Notes under the pieces: generated by a model | Database searches by the model: none | Told to the model about the DNA's origin: nothing | Seen by the model: only the letters and a program-made list of their open reading frames with translations | Source: Gammaproteobacteria bacterium | GTDB lineage: Bacteria > Pseudomonadota > Gammaproteobacteria > Steroidobacterales > Steroidobacteraceae | Reading direction: 5' to 3' | Length of the DNA: 38,143 nucleotides | Assembly: GCA_028870705.1 (NCBI GenBank) | Contig: JAGWPD010000104.1 | Location: 1 to 38,143, forward strand | Made by a program: the position numbers and the translations under genes | Shown here: piece by piece, positions 1 to 7,787 of the stretch | Layout of the letters: each line of letters starts with the position of its first letter | Numbering within the stretch: the stretch's first letter is position 1

Positions 1-670
1 CGCGCTCGCGCAGCGCGGGGCTGGCCTGCGCCTCGAGCGCGCGCCAGCGCGCCTCGAAGTGCTCGAAAGTGGGCACGTACAGCGCATCGAAGAGGTGTCT
101 GCTGAAGCGTTCAAGTGCGACGCAGGCGGCGGCGATGTCGCTCTCGATTTGCGCGCGCCGCTCCTGCTCGGCGCGGCGCGCGTCATGCTTCGCCTTCAGT
201 ATCCGGTAGACGCTCTTGTCCCGATCGCGCACCAGCCGCAGCAGGCGGTCGACTTCATCAGGCGCATCAATGCGCTGCGCGGCCTGCTGCCGGATGCGGG
301 TGGAGTCGCCCTCGATGACCAGTGCTGCCAGTTCCGGCGCGTCGGCGATCGCCGCCACGACGCGCTCCAGGTGCGCGCCCTCCCTGCACTGTGCCGCAAT
401 GGCGAGCAGGGTCGCGCGCGCCGCGGGGGCCGGTCCCGCGCTGGCTTCCAGGTCACGGCCAAAGTCGAGCTGGCCGGCATCGACCAGTTGCGCCAGCCGG
501 CGGATCGCCGAGCTGCGCAGCGCCTCCTCACCCGCCTCGCGCGCGAGGGTCAGCAGCTGCGGGGCAGTGGCGGCATCCAGCGCACGCGCAGGATCGGCCG
601 CAACCGGATCGGGCTCGGTGCTCGCGCGCGCGGCGGGGGCGAGCGGGGGCAGGAGCTGCTTGAACCGCAT
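1..670 (-). CDS. DUF349 domain-containing protein, N-terminal part (cut by window edge)
   Basis: The minus strand is open from an ATG at 670 to the window edge, giving 223 codons without a stop. The N-terminal third is Ala/Leu/Arg-rich helical sequence. Around residues 145-165 it has the pattern RIDAPDEVDRLLRLVRDRDK followed by SVYR, which I recognise from the N-terminal part of DUF349 proteins of gammaproteobacteria. A long charged helix follows, with a YVPTFEHFEARW stretch. Function is unknown; these are cytoplasmic helical proteins. No Shine-Dalgarno is visible before the ATG, but a perfect TATAAT lies 41 bases upstream. The gene is divergent from the decarboxylase. The family call rests on pattern recall and on less than half of the expected protein. 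Confidence 0.75.
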   Translation of the reverse strand, partial: MRFKQLLPPLAPAARASTEPDPVAADPARALDAATAPQLLTLAREAGEEALRSSAIRRLAQLVDAGQLDFGRDLEASAGPAPAARATLLAIAAQCREGAHLERVVAAIADAPELAALVIEGDSTRIRQQAAQRIDAPDEVDRLLRLVRDRDKSVYRILKAKHDARRAEQERRAQIESDIAAACVALERFSRHLFDALYVPTFEHFEARWRALEAQASPALRER

Positions 671-710
671 GGAGCAAAAGTGCCTGGTTGCAGAGGGGAA
701 CGGAGCGACG

Positions 711-716
711 ATTATA
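711..716 (-). promoter_or_regulatory. Candidate -10 box (TATAAT) for the DUF349 gene
   Basis: Read on the minus strand, 716-711 is exactly TATAAT, in a surrounding sequence that is over 70% GC. It lies 41 bases before the ATG at 670. No good -35 is present at 16-18 bases spacing (the position reads CCGCGG), so the promoter would need an activator or another sigma-factor contact. The rest of the 240-base gap (671-910) holds no other convincing signal; a TTGGCA at 812-817 has no matching -10. Confidence 0.4.
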
Positions 717-896
717 GCGGCGTGCGCTGCGCGCCGCGGGCCCAGCGGCGCCAGGCGCCCCGCGCGAGATCCGTCGACGGCATGCCGGCACGTTAGCCTG
801 CCGCCGGTCCGTTGGCAAACGGGTGGGGGATTTCCGTAGCGGCGCGCAAAATGCGACCATGGCGCGCACCGCATGCAGATGCCCCAGCAATGCCGC

Positions 897-902
897 AGGA
901 GG
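897..902 (+). promoter_or_regulatory. Ribosome binding site AGGAGG that fixes a GTG start
   Basis: A perfect AGGAGG lies 8 bases before the GTG at 911. The in-frame ATGs further upstream (812, 851, 890) have no Shine-Dalgarno sequence. The GTG also puts the protein start exactly where group II decarboxylases begin (TPDEFRR). Confidence 0.85.
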
Positions 903-910
903 CCCGGCCA

Positions 911-2344
911 GTGACGCCTGACGAATTCCGCCGCGCCGGACACGAGCTGGTGGAATGGATCGCGAGCTATCGCGAGCGGCTGGCCGCGGGTTCGATGCCG
1001 GTGCAGTCGCGGCAGCGCCCAGGTGACCTGCTCGCACGCCTGCCCGCCGCCGCGCCCGAGCAGGGCGAGGACTTCAGCGCCATCATGCGGGACCTCGATG
1101 AGCTGATCATGCCGGGCATCACGCATTGGCAGCATCCGCGCTTCTTCGGCTATTTCCCCTCGGGTGCCGCGCTCGCCTCGGTGCTGGGCGACATGATGAG
1201 CACCGGCCTCGGCGTGATCGGCCTGAACTGGCAGGCGAGCCCGGCACTGACCGAACTCGAACAGGTCATGTGCGACTGGCTGCGCGACCTGCTGGGGCTG
1301 CCCGCGGCGTTCAGCGGCGTGATCCAGGACACGGCATCGGTCGCGACTTTCCTCGCGCTGGTGTCGGCGCGCGAGCGTGCGACGAACCACGGCGCCAGCC
1401 GCGCCGGGCTCCAGGATGGCGGCGCACCGCTGGTGATCTACACATCGACGCAGGCGCACAGCTCGGTCGACAAGGCCGCGCTGCTCGCCGGTTTCGGCCG
1501 CCAGCATGTGCGCGCGCTGCCGGTGGATGCGGAATTCAGGTTGCAGGTGCCGGCGCTCGAAGCCGCGATCGCGGCCGACCGCGCCGCGGGGCTTCGTCCC
1601 TGTGCGATCGTGGCCACCAGCGGCACGACCGCGACCACGGCGATGGATCCGATCCAGGCGCTGGCCGCGATCGCGCAGCGCGCAGGCCTGTGGCTCCACG
1701 TCGATGCGGCGATGGCCGGCACCGCGATGCTGCTTCCCGAGTGCCGGCGTCATTGGGCCGGCATCGAGGGCGCCGATTCGATCGTGGTGAACCCGCACAA
1801 GTGGATGACGGTGGCATTCGATTGCACGCTCTACCTCGTGCGCGATGCCGAGCACCTGGTGCGCGTGATGTCGACGAACCCGAGCTACCTGCAGACGCCT
1901 ATGGACGCGCAGGTGCGGAACTACCGCGACTGGGGCATCGCCTTGGGGCGGCGTTTCCGCGCGCTCAAGATCTGGGTGACGCTGCGCGAGCAGGGCGTCG
2001 CGGCGATCCGCCAACGTCTGCGTCGCGACCTCGCCAATGCGCAGTGGCTCGCGGCGCAGGTCGATGCCACCGCGCCATGGCGTCGCGTCGCGCCGGTCAG
2101 CCTGCAGACCGTGTGCGTGCGCCACGAGCCGCCTGGCCTCGCCGGCGAGGCGCTCGACGCGCACACGCGGCGCTGGGCGCAGGCCATCAATGAATCCGGC
2201 GCTGCCTGCCTCACGCCCGCGATGGTCGATGGACGCTGGATGGTGCGCGTGTCGATCGGCATCGAGGCGACCGAGGCGCGGCATGTCGCCGAGCTGTGGC
2301 AGTCCATGTGCGCCGCCGCCGCAACCGCTGCTGCCGGGGCCTAA
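911..2344 (+). CDS. Pyridoxal-phosphate-dependent aromatic/group II amino acid decarboxylase
   Basis: 477 residues from a GTG start chosen for its AGGAGG. It belongs to the group II PLP decarboxylases (DOPA, tryptophan, tyrosine, phenylalanine decarboxylases), which turn L-amino acids into amines and CO2 in the cytoplasm. Visible landmarks are the N-terminal TPDEFRR helix, HPRFFGYFP near 75, H183 in TQAHSS (stacks on PLP), D265 in HVDAA (pairs with the PLP pyridine nitrogen) and K297 in NPHKW (the Schiff-base lysine). All key residues are present and the length is normal for the family. Substrate cannot be read from the sequence; aromatic amino acids are the likeliest. It ends tail to tail with the OsmC gene, the two stop codons overlapping. 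Confidence 0.88.
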   Translation: MTPDEFRRAGHELVEWIASYRERLAAGSMPVQSRQRPGDLLARLPAAAPEQGEDFSAIMRDLDELIMPGITHWQHPRFFGYFPSGAALASVLGDMMSTGLGVIGLNWQASPALTELEQVMCDWLRDLLGLPAAFSGVIQDTASVATFLALVSARERATNHGASRAGLQDGGAPLVIYTSTQAHSSVDKAALLAGFGRQHVRALPVDAEFRLQVPALEAAIAADRAAGLRPCAIVATSGTTATTAMDPIQALAAIAQRAGLWLHVDAAMAGTAMLLPECRRHWAGIEGADSIVVNPHKWMTVAFDCTLYLVRDAEHLVRVMSTNPSYLQTPMDAQVRNYRDWGIALGRRFRALKIWVTLREQGVAAIRQRLRRDLANAQWLAAQVDATAPWRRVAPVSLQTVCVRHEPPGLAGEALDAHTRRWAQAINESGAACLTPAMVDGRWMVRVSIGIEATEARHVAELWQSMCAAAATAAAGA

Positions 2345-2790
2345 GTCACGCCTGGCTGCCGCACCAGCACCTGCGCTTCGAGGGCGCGCGAGCCGCGCAG
2401 CGAATTCGCGATCAGGCAGCCCTGCTCGGCCTGCTCGAGCAGCTGATGGGCCCGCTCGATGGCGGCATCGGGCGGCACGGTCAGCGTCGCGTGCGTCCGG
2501 AAGGCGGTGAACTGCGCCGCCCGCTCCACGCGTTCCAGTGTTCCCTCGACCTGGCACTCGAGCTGCAACCATTCGAAGCGCGCCACGCGCGCGTAGGCGC
2601 GAAAGCTCAGGATGAAGCAGTCGGCGACCGCGGCGCACAGCAGCGACTCGGGCGACCAGGCGCCGCCCGGGCCATCGAATTGCGGCGGCGGCTCCGTGCG
2701 GATCTCGGGCAGGCCCGCGGCAGTGACCGACACCGGGCCGCTGGCTCCACCGCTTGCGGCGACGTTGTACGTGTGTGGATATGGATGCAT
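2341..2790 (-). CDS. OsmC family protein
   Basis: 149 residues, a normal length for OsmC/Ohr-like proteins, which are small cytoplasmic dimers that reduce organic peroxides through a two-cysteine site. The two expected cysteines are present: C58 in a SPESLLCAAVADC context at the start of the central helix, and C125 in GCLIANSL. This second context is typical of the OsmC-like branch rather than Ohr itself. The start is the only ATG in reach (2790) and lacks a strong Shine-Dalgarno. The TAG stop (2343-2341) overlaps the TAA stop of the convergent decarboxylase. A peroxidase role is inferred from the family only. Confidence 0.85.
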   Translation of the reverse strand: MHPYPHTYNVAASGGASGPVSVTAAGLPEIRTEPPPQFDGPGGAWSPESLLCAAVADCFILSFRAYARVARFEWLQLECQVEGTLERVERAAQFTAFRTHATLTVPPDAAIERAHQLLEQAEQGCLIANSLRGSRALEAQVLVRQPGVT

Positions 2791-2871
2791 GCTGTGCTGT
2801 CGCTACCTGCGCATGCTCGCCGACCGTGGGCCCGCCGTCATCCGTAGCACTGCGTAGTCAGGCGCCGGGCC

Positions 2872-4365
2872 TCAGGCGAGGTAGGTCGCGATCGATCGCG
2901 CCGGCAATTCCGCCAGCCAGCGCCCACCGTCGATCCGCAGCACGAAGCGCAGGGGCTTGTGGGTGCGGTTCATCGTCACGACCGCGATCGTGCCGTCGGT
3001 GTTCACGCAGGCCGTGGTTTCCAGGTCCTGGAGCGAACCTGCGCACACCACGCGGCGGGCCCCGGGCCGGATGAAGCGCGCGAAGTGACCCATGTAATAG
3101 TACGAACTCTGCGGCAGCAGCCGGTCGCCGGCAGTGTCGACGATGATCGGCGCGCTGCAGTAGTTGCCGACGTGGTTGGGGCCGCCCTGCAGGTCCAGCA
3201 CCAGGTTCCAGTCCATCCAGCCCTCGGTCCAGCGATTGAGGTCGTTGATGATCGAGCGCGCATAACGTTCGCCGAGGTCCCAAGAGCCCAGGTGTGGGCC
3301 TCCCTCCTGGCAGCCTTCGGTGAACAGCAGGTGCTTGTCGGGCCAGGCGTCGTGCACCTGCTGCACGTGGTCGAAATTGTCCTCGACGTACCAGTGGAAG
3401 CCCGTGCCCCAGACGTAGCGGGCCGCGGCCGGATCGGCATACACGACATTGGCGCGTTCGACCATCAGGTCGCGGTTGTGTTCCCAGATGATGATGTTGA
3501 CGTGGCCCAGCCCGGCTGCGGCCAGCTCCGGGCCGAGATGGTCGCGCACGAAATCACGCTCGGCCTCCGCGGTGTAGGTGCATGAATCCCAGGTCTGCAC
3601 GGCCATCGGCTCGTTCTGCACCGACACGCCCCAGATCGGGATACCCTCGGCCGCGTAGGCCTTGATGAAGCGCGCGTAGCAGCGCGCCCAGGCCTGGCGG
3701 TACTGCGGCAGCAGCGTGCCGCCGTGGTTCATCTCGCCATTGCTCTTCATCCAGCCCGGCGGGCTCCACGGCGAAGCGAGGATCCGGAGCGGATGTGGCG
3801 CGATCCGCTGCGCGGCCTTGATGAAGGGCACCAGGGCCTGGCGGTCGCGCGCGATGCTGAAGCTCTTCAGTTCCGTGTCGCCCGGTGTTTCCACGTGCGC
3901 ATAGTTGCCGAGCGAGAAATCGCAGCTGTTCATGTGCACGCGGCACATCGCATAGCCGTGGCCGGCGCCTGCGGCGAAGTAGGCGCGCAGCACCTCCTCG
4001 CGCCTTGGCTCGCTGAGCTTCTGCCACGTGACCGCGGCGGATTCGGTGAACGCGCCGCCGAAGCCGAGCATCGTCTGGAAGCGGCGCGCGCTGTCGACCC
4101 AGAGCGTCGCGAGCGCCTCGTCGTCCGGCGCCACCGGCAGCGGTTGCTGCGCGGCGAGACGATGTTCGCCCTCCTGCGCAGTGAGGAAGCAGCGCACCGC
4201 ATGCGGTGCCGCAGCCGGCGGCGCGGATGCGGCGGCAGGCTTCGCGGCGGCCGCCTGGCCGGTTGCCCGGGCCGTCGCGGCGCTCCCCGCGCGGGCAGCC
4301 AGCAGGCTCCCGGCGCCGACCGCCAGGCCCTTGAGCGTGTCGCGGCGGGTGAAACGTTGCGTCAT
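2872..4365 (-). CDS. Tat-exported GH30 glycoside hydrolase (glucosylceramidase-like)
   Basis: 497 residues. The start at 4365 is preferred to the ATG six bases upstream because a GGAG lies 8 bases before it. Residues 7-30 form a twin-arginine signal (RRDTLKG, then a hydrophobic Ala/Gly stretch ending AGSAA). An Ala/Pro-rich linker follows to about 55, then the GH30 barrel with FGGAFTESA at 102-110. The acid/base E252 is in SVQNEP and the nucleophile E350 in LLFTEG, both as in acid beta-glucosidases. A small beta-sandwich lies at the C-terminus. The protein should act in the periplasm on beta-glucosides or glucosylceramide-type glycolipids. GH30 also includes beta-1,6-glucanases, so the exact substrate is open. 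It stands alone, 81 bases past the OsmC start. Confidence 0.88.
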   Translation of the reverse strand: MTQRFTRRDTLKGLAVGAGSLLAARAGSAATARATGQAAAAKPAAASAPPAAAPHAVRCFLTAQEGEHRLAAQQPLPVAPDDEALATLWVDSARRFQTMLGFGGAFTESAAVTWQKLSEPRREEVLRAYFAAGAGHGYAMCRVHMNSCDFSLGNYAHVETPGDTELKSFSIARDRQALVPFIKAAQRIAPHPLRILASPWSPPGWMKSNGEMNHGGTLLPQYRQAWARCYARFIKAYAAEGIPIWGVSVQNEPMAVQTWDSCTYTAEAERDFVRDHLGPELAAAGLGHVNIIIWEHNRDLMVERANVVYADPAAARYVWGTGFHWYVEDNFDHVQQVHDAWPDKHLLFTEGCQEGGPHLGSWDLGERYARSIINDLNRWTEGWMDWNLVLDLQGGPNHVGNYCSAPIIVDTAGDRLLPQSSYYYMGHFARFIRPGARRVVCAGSLQDLETTACVNTDGTIAVVTMNRTHKPLRFVLRIDGGRWLAELPARSIATYLA

Positions 4366-4430
4366 CGGCATAACTCCGTCGGCTGGCGCGGCCGATGATG
4401 CCACAGGCAGCGCAGCCCCGGCACGCGCGC

Positions 4431-4922
4431 TCAGTAGATGCCGAGCGCCAGCCCCGAGGCGATGGTGGCGCCGATTTCCCCGCAGCGCGCGCGATCTCCC
4501 GCACCGATCTGCTTGGGACGCAGTATCTCTTCCGGAGTCTGGGCGTGCGTGCAGACGATCAGCGGCGGCGCGATCTCGCGCAGCCGCCAGCCGGTGGCGA
4601 TGCGCTCGATCTGGCGCACGGCGTTGCTGCCATCGCTCCCGGCGCAGATCAGCGTGGCGTAGGGCCGCCCGTTCAGGCGGTCGAGCACGGGATAATAGGA
4701 GCGGTCGAAGAAATCCTTCATCAGGCCTGCGATCGCGGCCAGGTTTTCCGGGCAGACGAACAGGTAGCCGTCGGACGCGAGCAGTTGTTGCGGCCCCGCG
4801 GCAGTTGCGGGCATGAGCTGCACGCCGACGCCTTCGACCGCGGCCGCTCCGGCGGACGCGGCCTGCGCCATCTGCGCGGCCCCGCCGGTCAGCGACTGAT
4901 AGACAATGAGCAGCTGCTTCAT
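4431..4922 (-). CDS. Flavodoxin-fold NAD(P)H-dependent reductase
   Basis: 163 residues from the ATG at 4922; an in-frame ATG at 4931 would add three residues (MSI). The first strand plus phosphate loop, KQLLIVYQSLTGG, is the FMN-binding start of flavodoxin-like proteins. The middle holds a SDGYLFVCPENLAAIAGLMK segment, matching the flavin-contact loop of NADPH-dependent FMN reductases, and a later CAGSDGS loop. It probably carries FMN and transfers electrons or reduces quinones or azo compounds in the cytoplasm. The partner is unknown. It is divergent from the lipoprotein at 5065 and 65 bases ahead of the GH30 gene on the same strand. Confidence 0.75.
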   Translation of the reverse strand: MKQLLIVYQSLTGGAAQMAQAASAGAAAVEGVGVQLMPATAAGPQQLLASDGYLFVCPENLAAIAGLMKDFFDRSYYPVLDRLNGRPYATLICAGSDGSNAVRQIERIATGWRLREIAPPLIVCTHAQTPEEILRPKQIGAGDRARCGEIGATIASGLALGIY

Positions 4923-5064
4923 GATTGACATATTGTCCGCGCGGCGGGCGTCGCCGTTTGGCGAATTGTTGCGCCAATTCACGGATAGTCCAACCTGTTC
5001 ACGCGCCCGCGGCTTGCCAGTCGATAGGATTCGAGGCAGGGCAAACGCCCGCGCGGAGGCCGCG

Positions 5065-5442
5065 ATGTACACCCGATTCCACCGCCAATGCCTGCTGCTT
5101 GCCGTCGCGGGCCTGCAGCTGGCGGCCTGTTCCGAGCGCGCCGGCGTGGCGCCACCCCCACCCGCAGCCGCGCCCGCGCCGGTCCATGCCAGCGCTGCGC
5201 AGCGCGTCGACCTGCCCGGCGCAAGCGCCGCGGCAGTGAGTGGCGCCGCGGTGCCTGGCGCGAGCGCCGCCACGGGCGTGGGCGTGCGCGTGCAACCGGC
5301 CACCCCAGAGGTCCTGCGTTTCCCTGACGGCACGGTCGGCGTCAAAGTGGCGCAGCAGTACGCCCACACGATCGTTGCCTGCCGCCTCCCGGACGGCACC
5401 TTCACCACCGATTGTCCGCCCGGCGCGGAGCGGCGGCCGTGA
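5065..5442 (+). CDS. Small lipoprotein, coupled to the peptidase gene
   Basis: 125 residues. The ATG at 5065 is preceded by GGAGG with 5 bases spacing. Residues 1-22 are a lipoprotein signal peptide ending in the lipobox LAAC (C22). A Pro/Ala-rich, low-complexity linker follows to about residue 80. A short conserved-looking end contains FPDGTVGVKVAQQY and a cysteine pair in CRLPDGTFTTDC. I do not recognise the family. Its TGA overlaps the GTG of the next gene (GTGA), so the two are probably translated together. A role as membrane-anchored partner or chaperone of the secreted peptidase is inference from this coupling alone. Confidence 0.75.
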   Translation: MYTRFHRQCLLLAVAGLQLAACSERAGVAPPPPAAAPAPVHASAAQRVDLPGASAAAVSGAAVPGASAATGVGVRVQPATPEVLRFPDGTVGVKVAQQYAHTIVACRLPDGTFTTDCPPGAERRP

Positions 5443-6902
5443 CCCGCCCCTGGTGTGGCGCGCTGCTGGCCGGGCTCGGCTGGCTTGCATCCGGGACGGT
5501 GTCCGCGGCCACGATCACGATCCAGGTGATGGATGCGGCGGGCAAGGGTTTCAATGACCCGACGCCGTTCACGCCGATCGGCGGCAACAACGCCACCACG
5601 CTCGGCCAGGCACGGCTGAACGTGTTCACCGAAGCCGCGCGGCTCTGGGGCCAGCTGATCAACAGTTCGCAGACCATCGTGGTCGAAGCCAGCTTCGTGC
5701 CATTGACCTGCAGCGCGAGCACCGGCGTGCTGGGATCGGCCGGACCGATGTGGCTGTTCCGTGATTTTCCGGGCGCCCCGCTCGCGGGCGTGTTCTATCC
5801 AGGCGCGCTTGCCGATGCGCTGTCCGGGCAGAACCAGGGTGGCAAGCATGCCATCAGCGCCCAGTTCAACAGCACGGTGAACGGCGATCCGACCTGCCTG
5901 GGCGGGAGCTATTTCTATTATGGCTTCGACCACAAGCTGGCCGGCCACAACGACGGGCGCAGCTACATCGCGGACCTGCTCGGCGTCGTGCTGCACGAGC
6001 TGGGGCACGGCCTCGGCTTCGTGTCGATCGTCGACCAGAACGGCGCCGGCGTCACCGACACGTCGAACCAGCAGGTCTACCTCGGCGTGTTCGAGCAGTT
6101 CACCTACGAGGATTCGCTGAACATGTACTGGCCGCAGCTGACCGCCGCGCAGCGCGCGCAGTCGGCCACCGGCACGCTGCCGGGCGGCAACGGCGCGCTG
6201 GTGTGGAACGGCACGCACGTCAACGCCAACCTCGGCCGCCTCAGCGCTGGCCTCAGCGCGGCTGGCCACCTGAAGCTGTACGCGCCCGCGACCTTCGATG
6301 CGAGTTCATCGGTCTCTCATTGGGATGATAGTGCGACGCCGAACCTGCTGATGGAGCGGCGCTACAGCTCGACCACCGGCAATCACACCGACCTGACGAC
6401 CTGCGCGCTCTACGACATGGGCTGGACCGGCAAGCGCTGCCCCGATGGCGTGAACGCCAGCGCCTCGAGCGTCAATGTAGTGGAAAACACGGCGACCCCG
6501 GTCACGATGCAGGCCAGTGACGGCGACGCGGACGTGCTGACCTACTCGATCGTCACGCAGCCGATGCACGGCACGCTCGGCGCGGTCAGCGGTGCGCAGG
6601 TCACCTATACGCCCGACGCGGGTTATACCGGTGCCGACCAGTTCAGCTTCAAGGCCAGCGACGCGCTGGTCAGTTCCAACACCGCGGTCGTGTCGATCTC
6701 CGTGGCGCCGGCAACCAGCGGCGGAGGTGGCAGCGGCAGCGGCGGCTCCGCGCCTGTGCCCAGCAGCGGCGGGGGCGGCGGCGCCCTCGACTGGCTCTCG
6801 CTGGGCCTGCTGGGCCTGGCGGCCCGGCTGGTCCTGGCAACACGCGCGCGCCGCGGCAATCAGGCCGCGGCAGCAAGGCGCCGGCCGGCGAGCGCTTCCT
6901 GA
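5439..6902 (+). CDS. Secreted zinc metallopeptidase with cadherin-like domain and GlyGly-CTERM-type tail
   Basis: 487 residues from the GTG at 5439, which has a GGAG 8 bases upstream and overlaps the lipoprotein stop. A signal peptide spans about 1-24 (ending VSAA). The peptidase domain holds HELGH at 186-190 (two zinc histidines and the catalytic glutamate). The position where metzincins carry a third histidine is a serine, so the third ligand must lie elsewhere. After about 345 a cadherin/Ig-like repeat shows DGDADVLTYS, GTLGAVSG and YTPDAGYTGADQFSF. The end is Gly/Ser-rich, then a hydrophobic helix and an arginine cluster, the layout of GlyGly-CTERM sorting signals processed by rhombosortase. 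The final 14 residues lie wholly in the overlap with the convergent gene. The substrate is unknown. Confidence 0.8.
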   Translation: MTRPWCGALLAGLGWLASGTVSAATITIQVMDAAGKGFNDPTPFTPIGGNNATTLGQARLNVFTEAARLWGQLINSSQTIVVEASFVPLTCSASTGVLGSAGPMWLFRDFPGAPLAGVFYPGALADALSGQNQGGKHAISAQFNSTVNGDPTCLGGSYFYYGFDHKLAGHNDGRSYIADLLGVVLHELGHGLGFVSIVDQNGAGVTDTSNQQVYLGVFEQFTYEDSLNMYWPQLTAAQRAQSATGTLPGGNGALVWNGTHVNANLGRLSAGLSAAGHLKLYAPATFDASSSVSHWDDSATPNLLMERRYSSTTGNHTDLTTCALYDMGWTGKRCPDGVNASASSVNVVENTATPVTMQASDGDADVLTYSIVTQPMHGTLGAVSGAQVTYTPDAGYTGADQFSFKASDALVSSNTAVVSISVAPATSGGGGSGSGGSAPVPSSGGGGGALDWLSLGLLGLAARLVLATRARRGNQAAAARRRPASAS

Positions 6903-7657
6903 GCCCAGTCGGAGACCTGCCACAGCCGCAGTTCACCGCCCCGGTCCTCGATCAGGGCCGAGCAGTTCTCCACCCAATCGCCGGTATTGCAGTAGCGCAC
7001 CCCGTGCAGCTCGCGGTTCGCGGGCCGGTGGATGTGCCCGCAGATGATGCCATCCAGCCCGCGCCGCTGCGCGCACTGTGCGGCGGCATCCTCGAACAGC
7101 CGCACGTATTGCCCGGCGCTGCCGAGCTTCGATTTCAGGTAGCTGGCGAGCGACCAGTAGGGGAAGCCAGCGGCGCGACGCACCCGGTTGACGATGCGGT
7201 TCAGTGCCAGGCTCGCGTCGTACATGCCCGAGCCGAGCGCCGCGAGCCAACGGCTGAATTTCACGCTGGCGTCGAATTCATCGCCATGGGCCACCAGCAT
7301 GCGCATCCCGGCCGCTGTCGTGTGCACGTATTCGCGATGCACCTCGAGGTTGCCGAACACCGCCGCGTCGAGGTCGCGGAATTCCTCGTCGTGGTTGCCG
7401 GGCACGTAGATCACGCGGGTGCCGTGCCTGGCCTTGCCGAGGATCGTGCGCAGCACCTCGTTGTGCCGCTGCGGCCAGTAGAAGCTGCGACGCAGGCTCC
7501 AGACGTCGATCACGTCGCCGACCAGGTAGAGCTCCTGCATGTGCACGCGATGCAGGAAGCCGAGCAGCAGTTCGGCGCGACACTCGCGCGCTCCGAGGTG
7601 GATGTCCGACAGGAAGGCGCTGCGTACCTGGAACTCGGGGCGATGGGTTGGGGCCAT
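6860..7657 (-). CDS. UDP-2,3-diacylglucosamine diphosphatase-like metallophosphoesterase (LpxH family)
   Basis: 265 residues from the ATG at 7657, with a GGAG about 10 bases upstream. All calcineurin-type metal motifs are present: D18 and H20 in SDIHLG, D48 in GDVIDVW, GNHDE at 87-91, H124 in AHGDEFD, and GHIHRP near the C-terminal third. The order and spacing match the LpxH/LpxH2 group, which removes UMP from UDP-2,3-diacylglucosamine in lipid A synthesis at the inner-membrane surface. The divergent spelling (DVIDVW, PYWSLASYLKSK) fits the LpxH-like branch rather than the main enzyme, so the true substrate is uncertain. It overlaps the end of the peptidase gene by 43 bases, tail to tail. Confidence 0.82.
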   Translation of the reverse strand: MAPTHRPEFQVRSAFLSDIHLGARECRAELLLGFLHRVHMQELYLVGDVIDVWSLRRSFYWPQRHNEVLRTILGKARHGTRVIYVPGNHDEEFRDLDAAVFGNLEVHREYVHTTAAGMRMLVAHGDEFDASVKFSRWLAALGSGMYDASLALNRIVNRVRRAAGFPYWSLASYLKSKLGSAGQYVRLFEDAAAQCAQRRGLDGIICGHIHRPANRELHGVRYCNTGDWVENCSALIEDRGGELRLWQVSDWAQEALAGRRLAAAA

Positions 7658-7787
7658 GGGTCGCTGACTCCGCGCGCGAAGACAGCCCCGAGCTTCGGCC
7701 CGCCACATGAAGGCGGCATGTCGGATAGATGACAGACTCGTGAAATCAGCATCTTGGCGCTGGAACTTTGCATAAAACATCCACCCA

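Noticed and set aside
59-839. Long plus-strand open frames at the left edge
   Set aside because: They are antisense to the DUF349 gene, are Arg/Ala/Gly-rich without domain patterns, and arise from the very high GC content.
812-842. TTGGCA as -35 of a decarboxylase promoter
   Set aside because: No acceptable -10 lies at 16-19 bases spacing.
2872-4977. Longer form of the GH30 protein starting at 4977
   Set aside because: The extra 204 codons overlap the flavodoxin-like gene in another frame, and the Tat signal begins at 4365 with its own ribosome site.
4431-6269. A 612-codon minus-strand frame reaching across the lipoprotein and peptidase genes
   Set aside because: Only the last 163 codons code for a recognisable protein (flavodoxin fold). 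The upstream part is antisense to two genes with signal peptides and ribosome sites.
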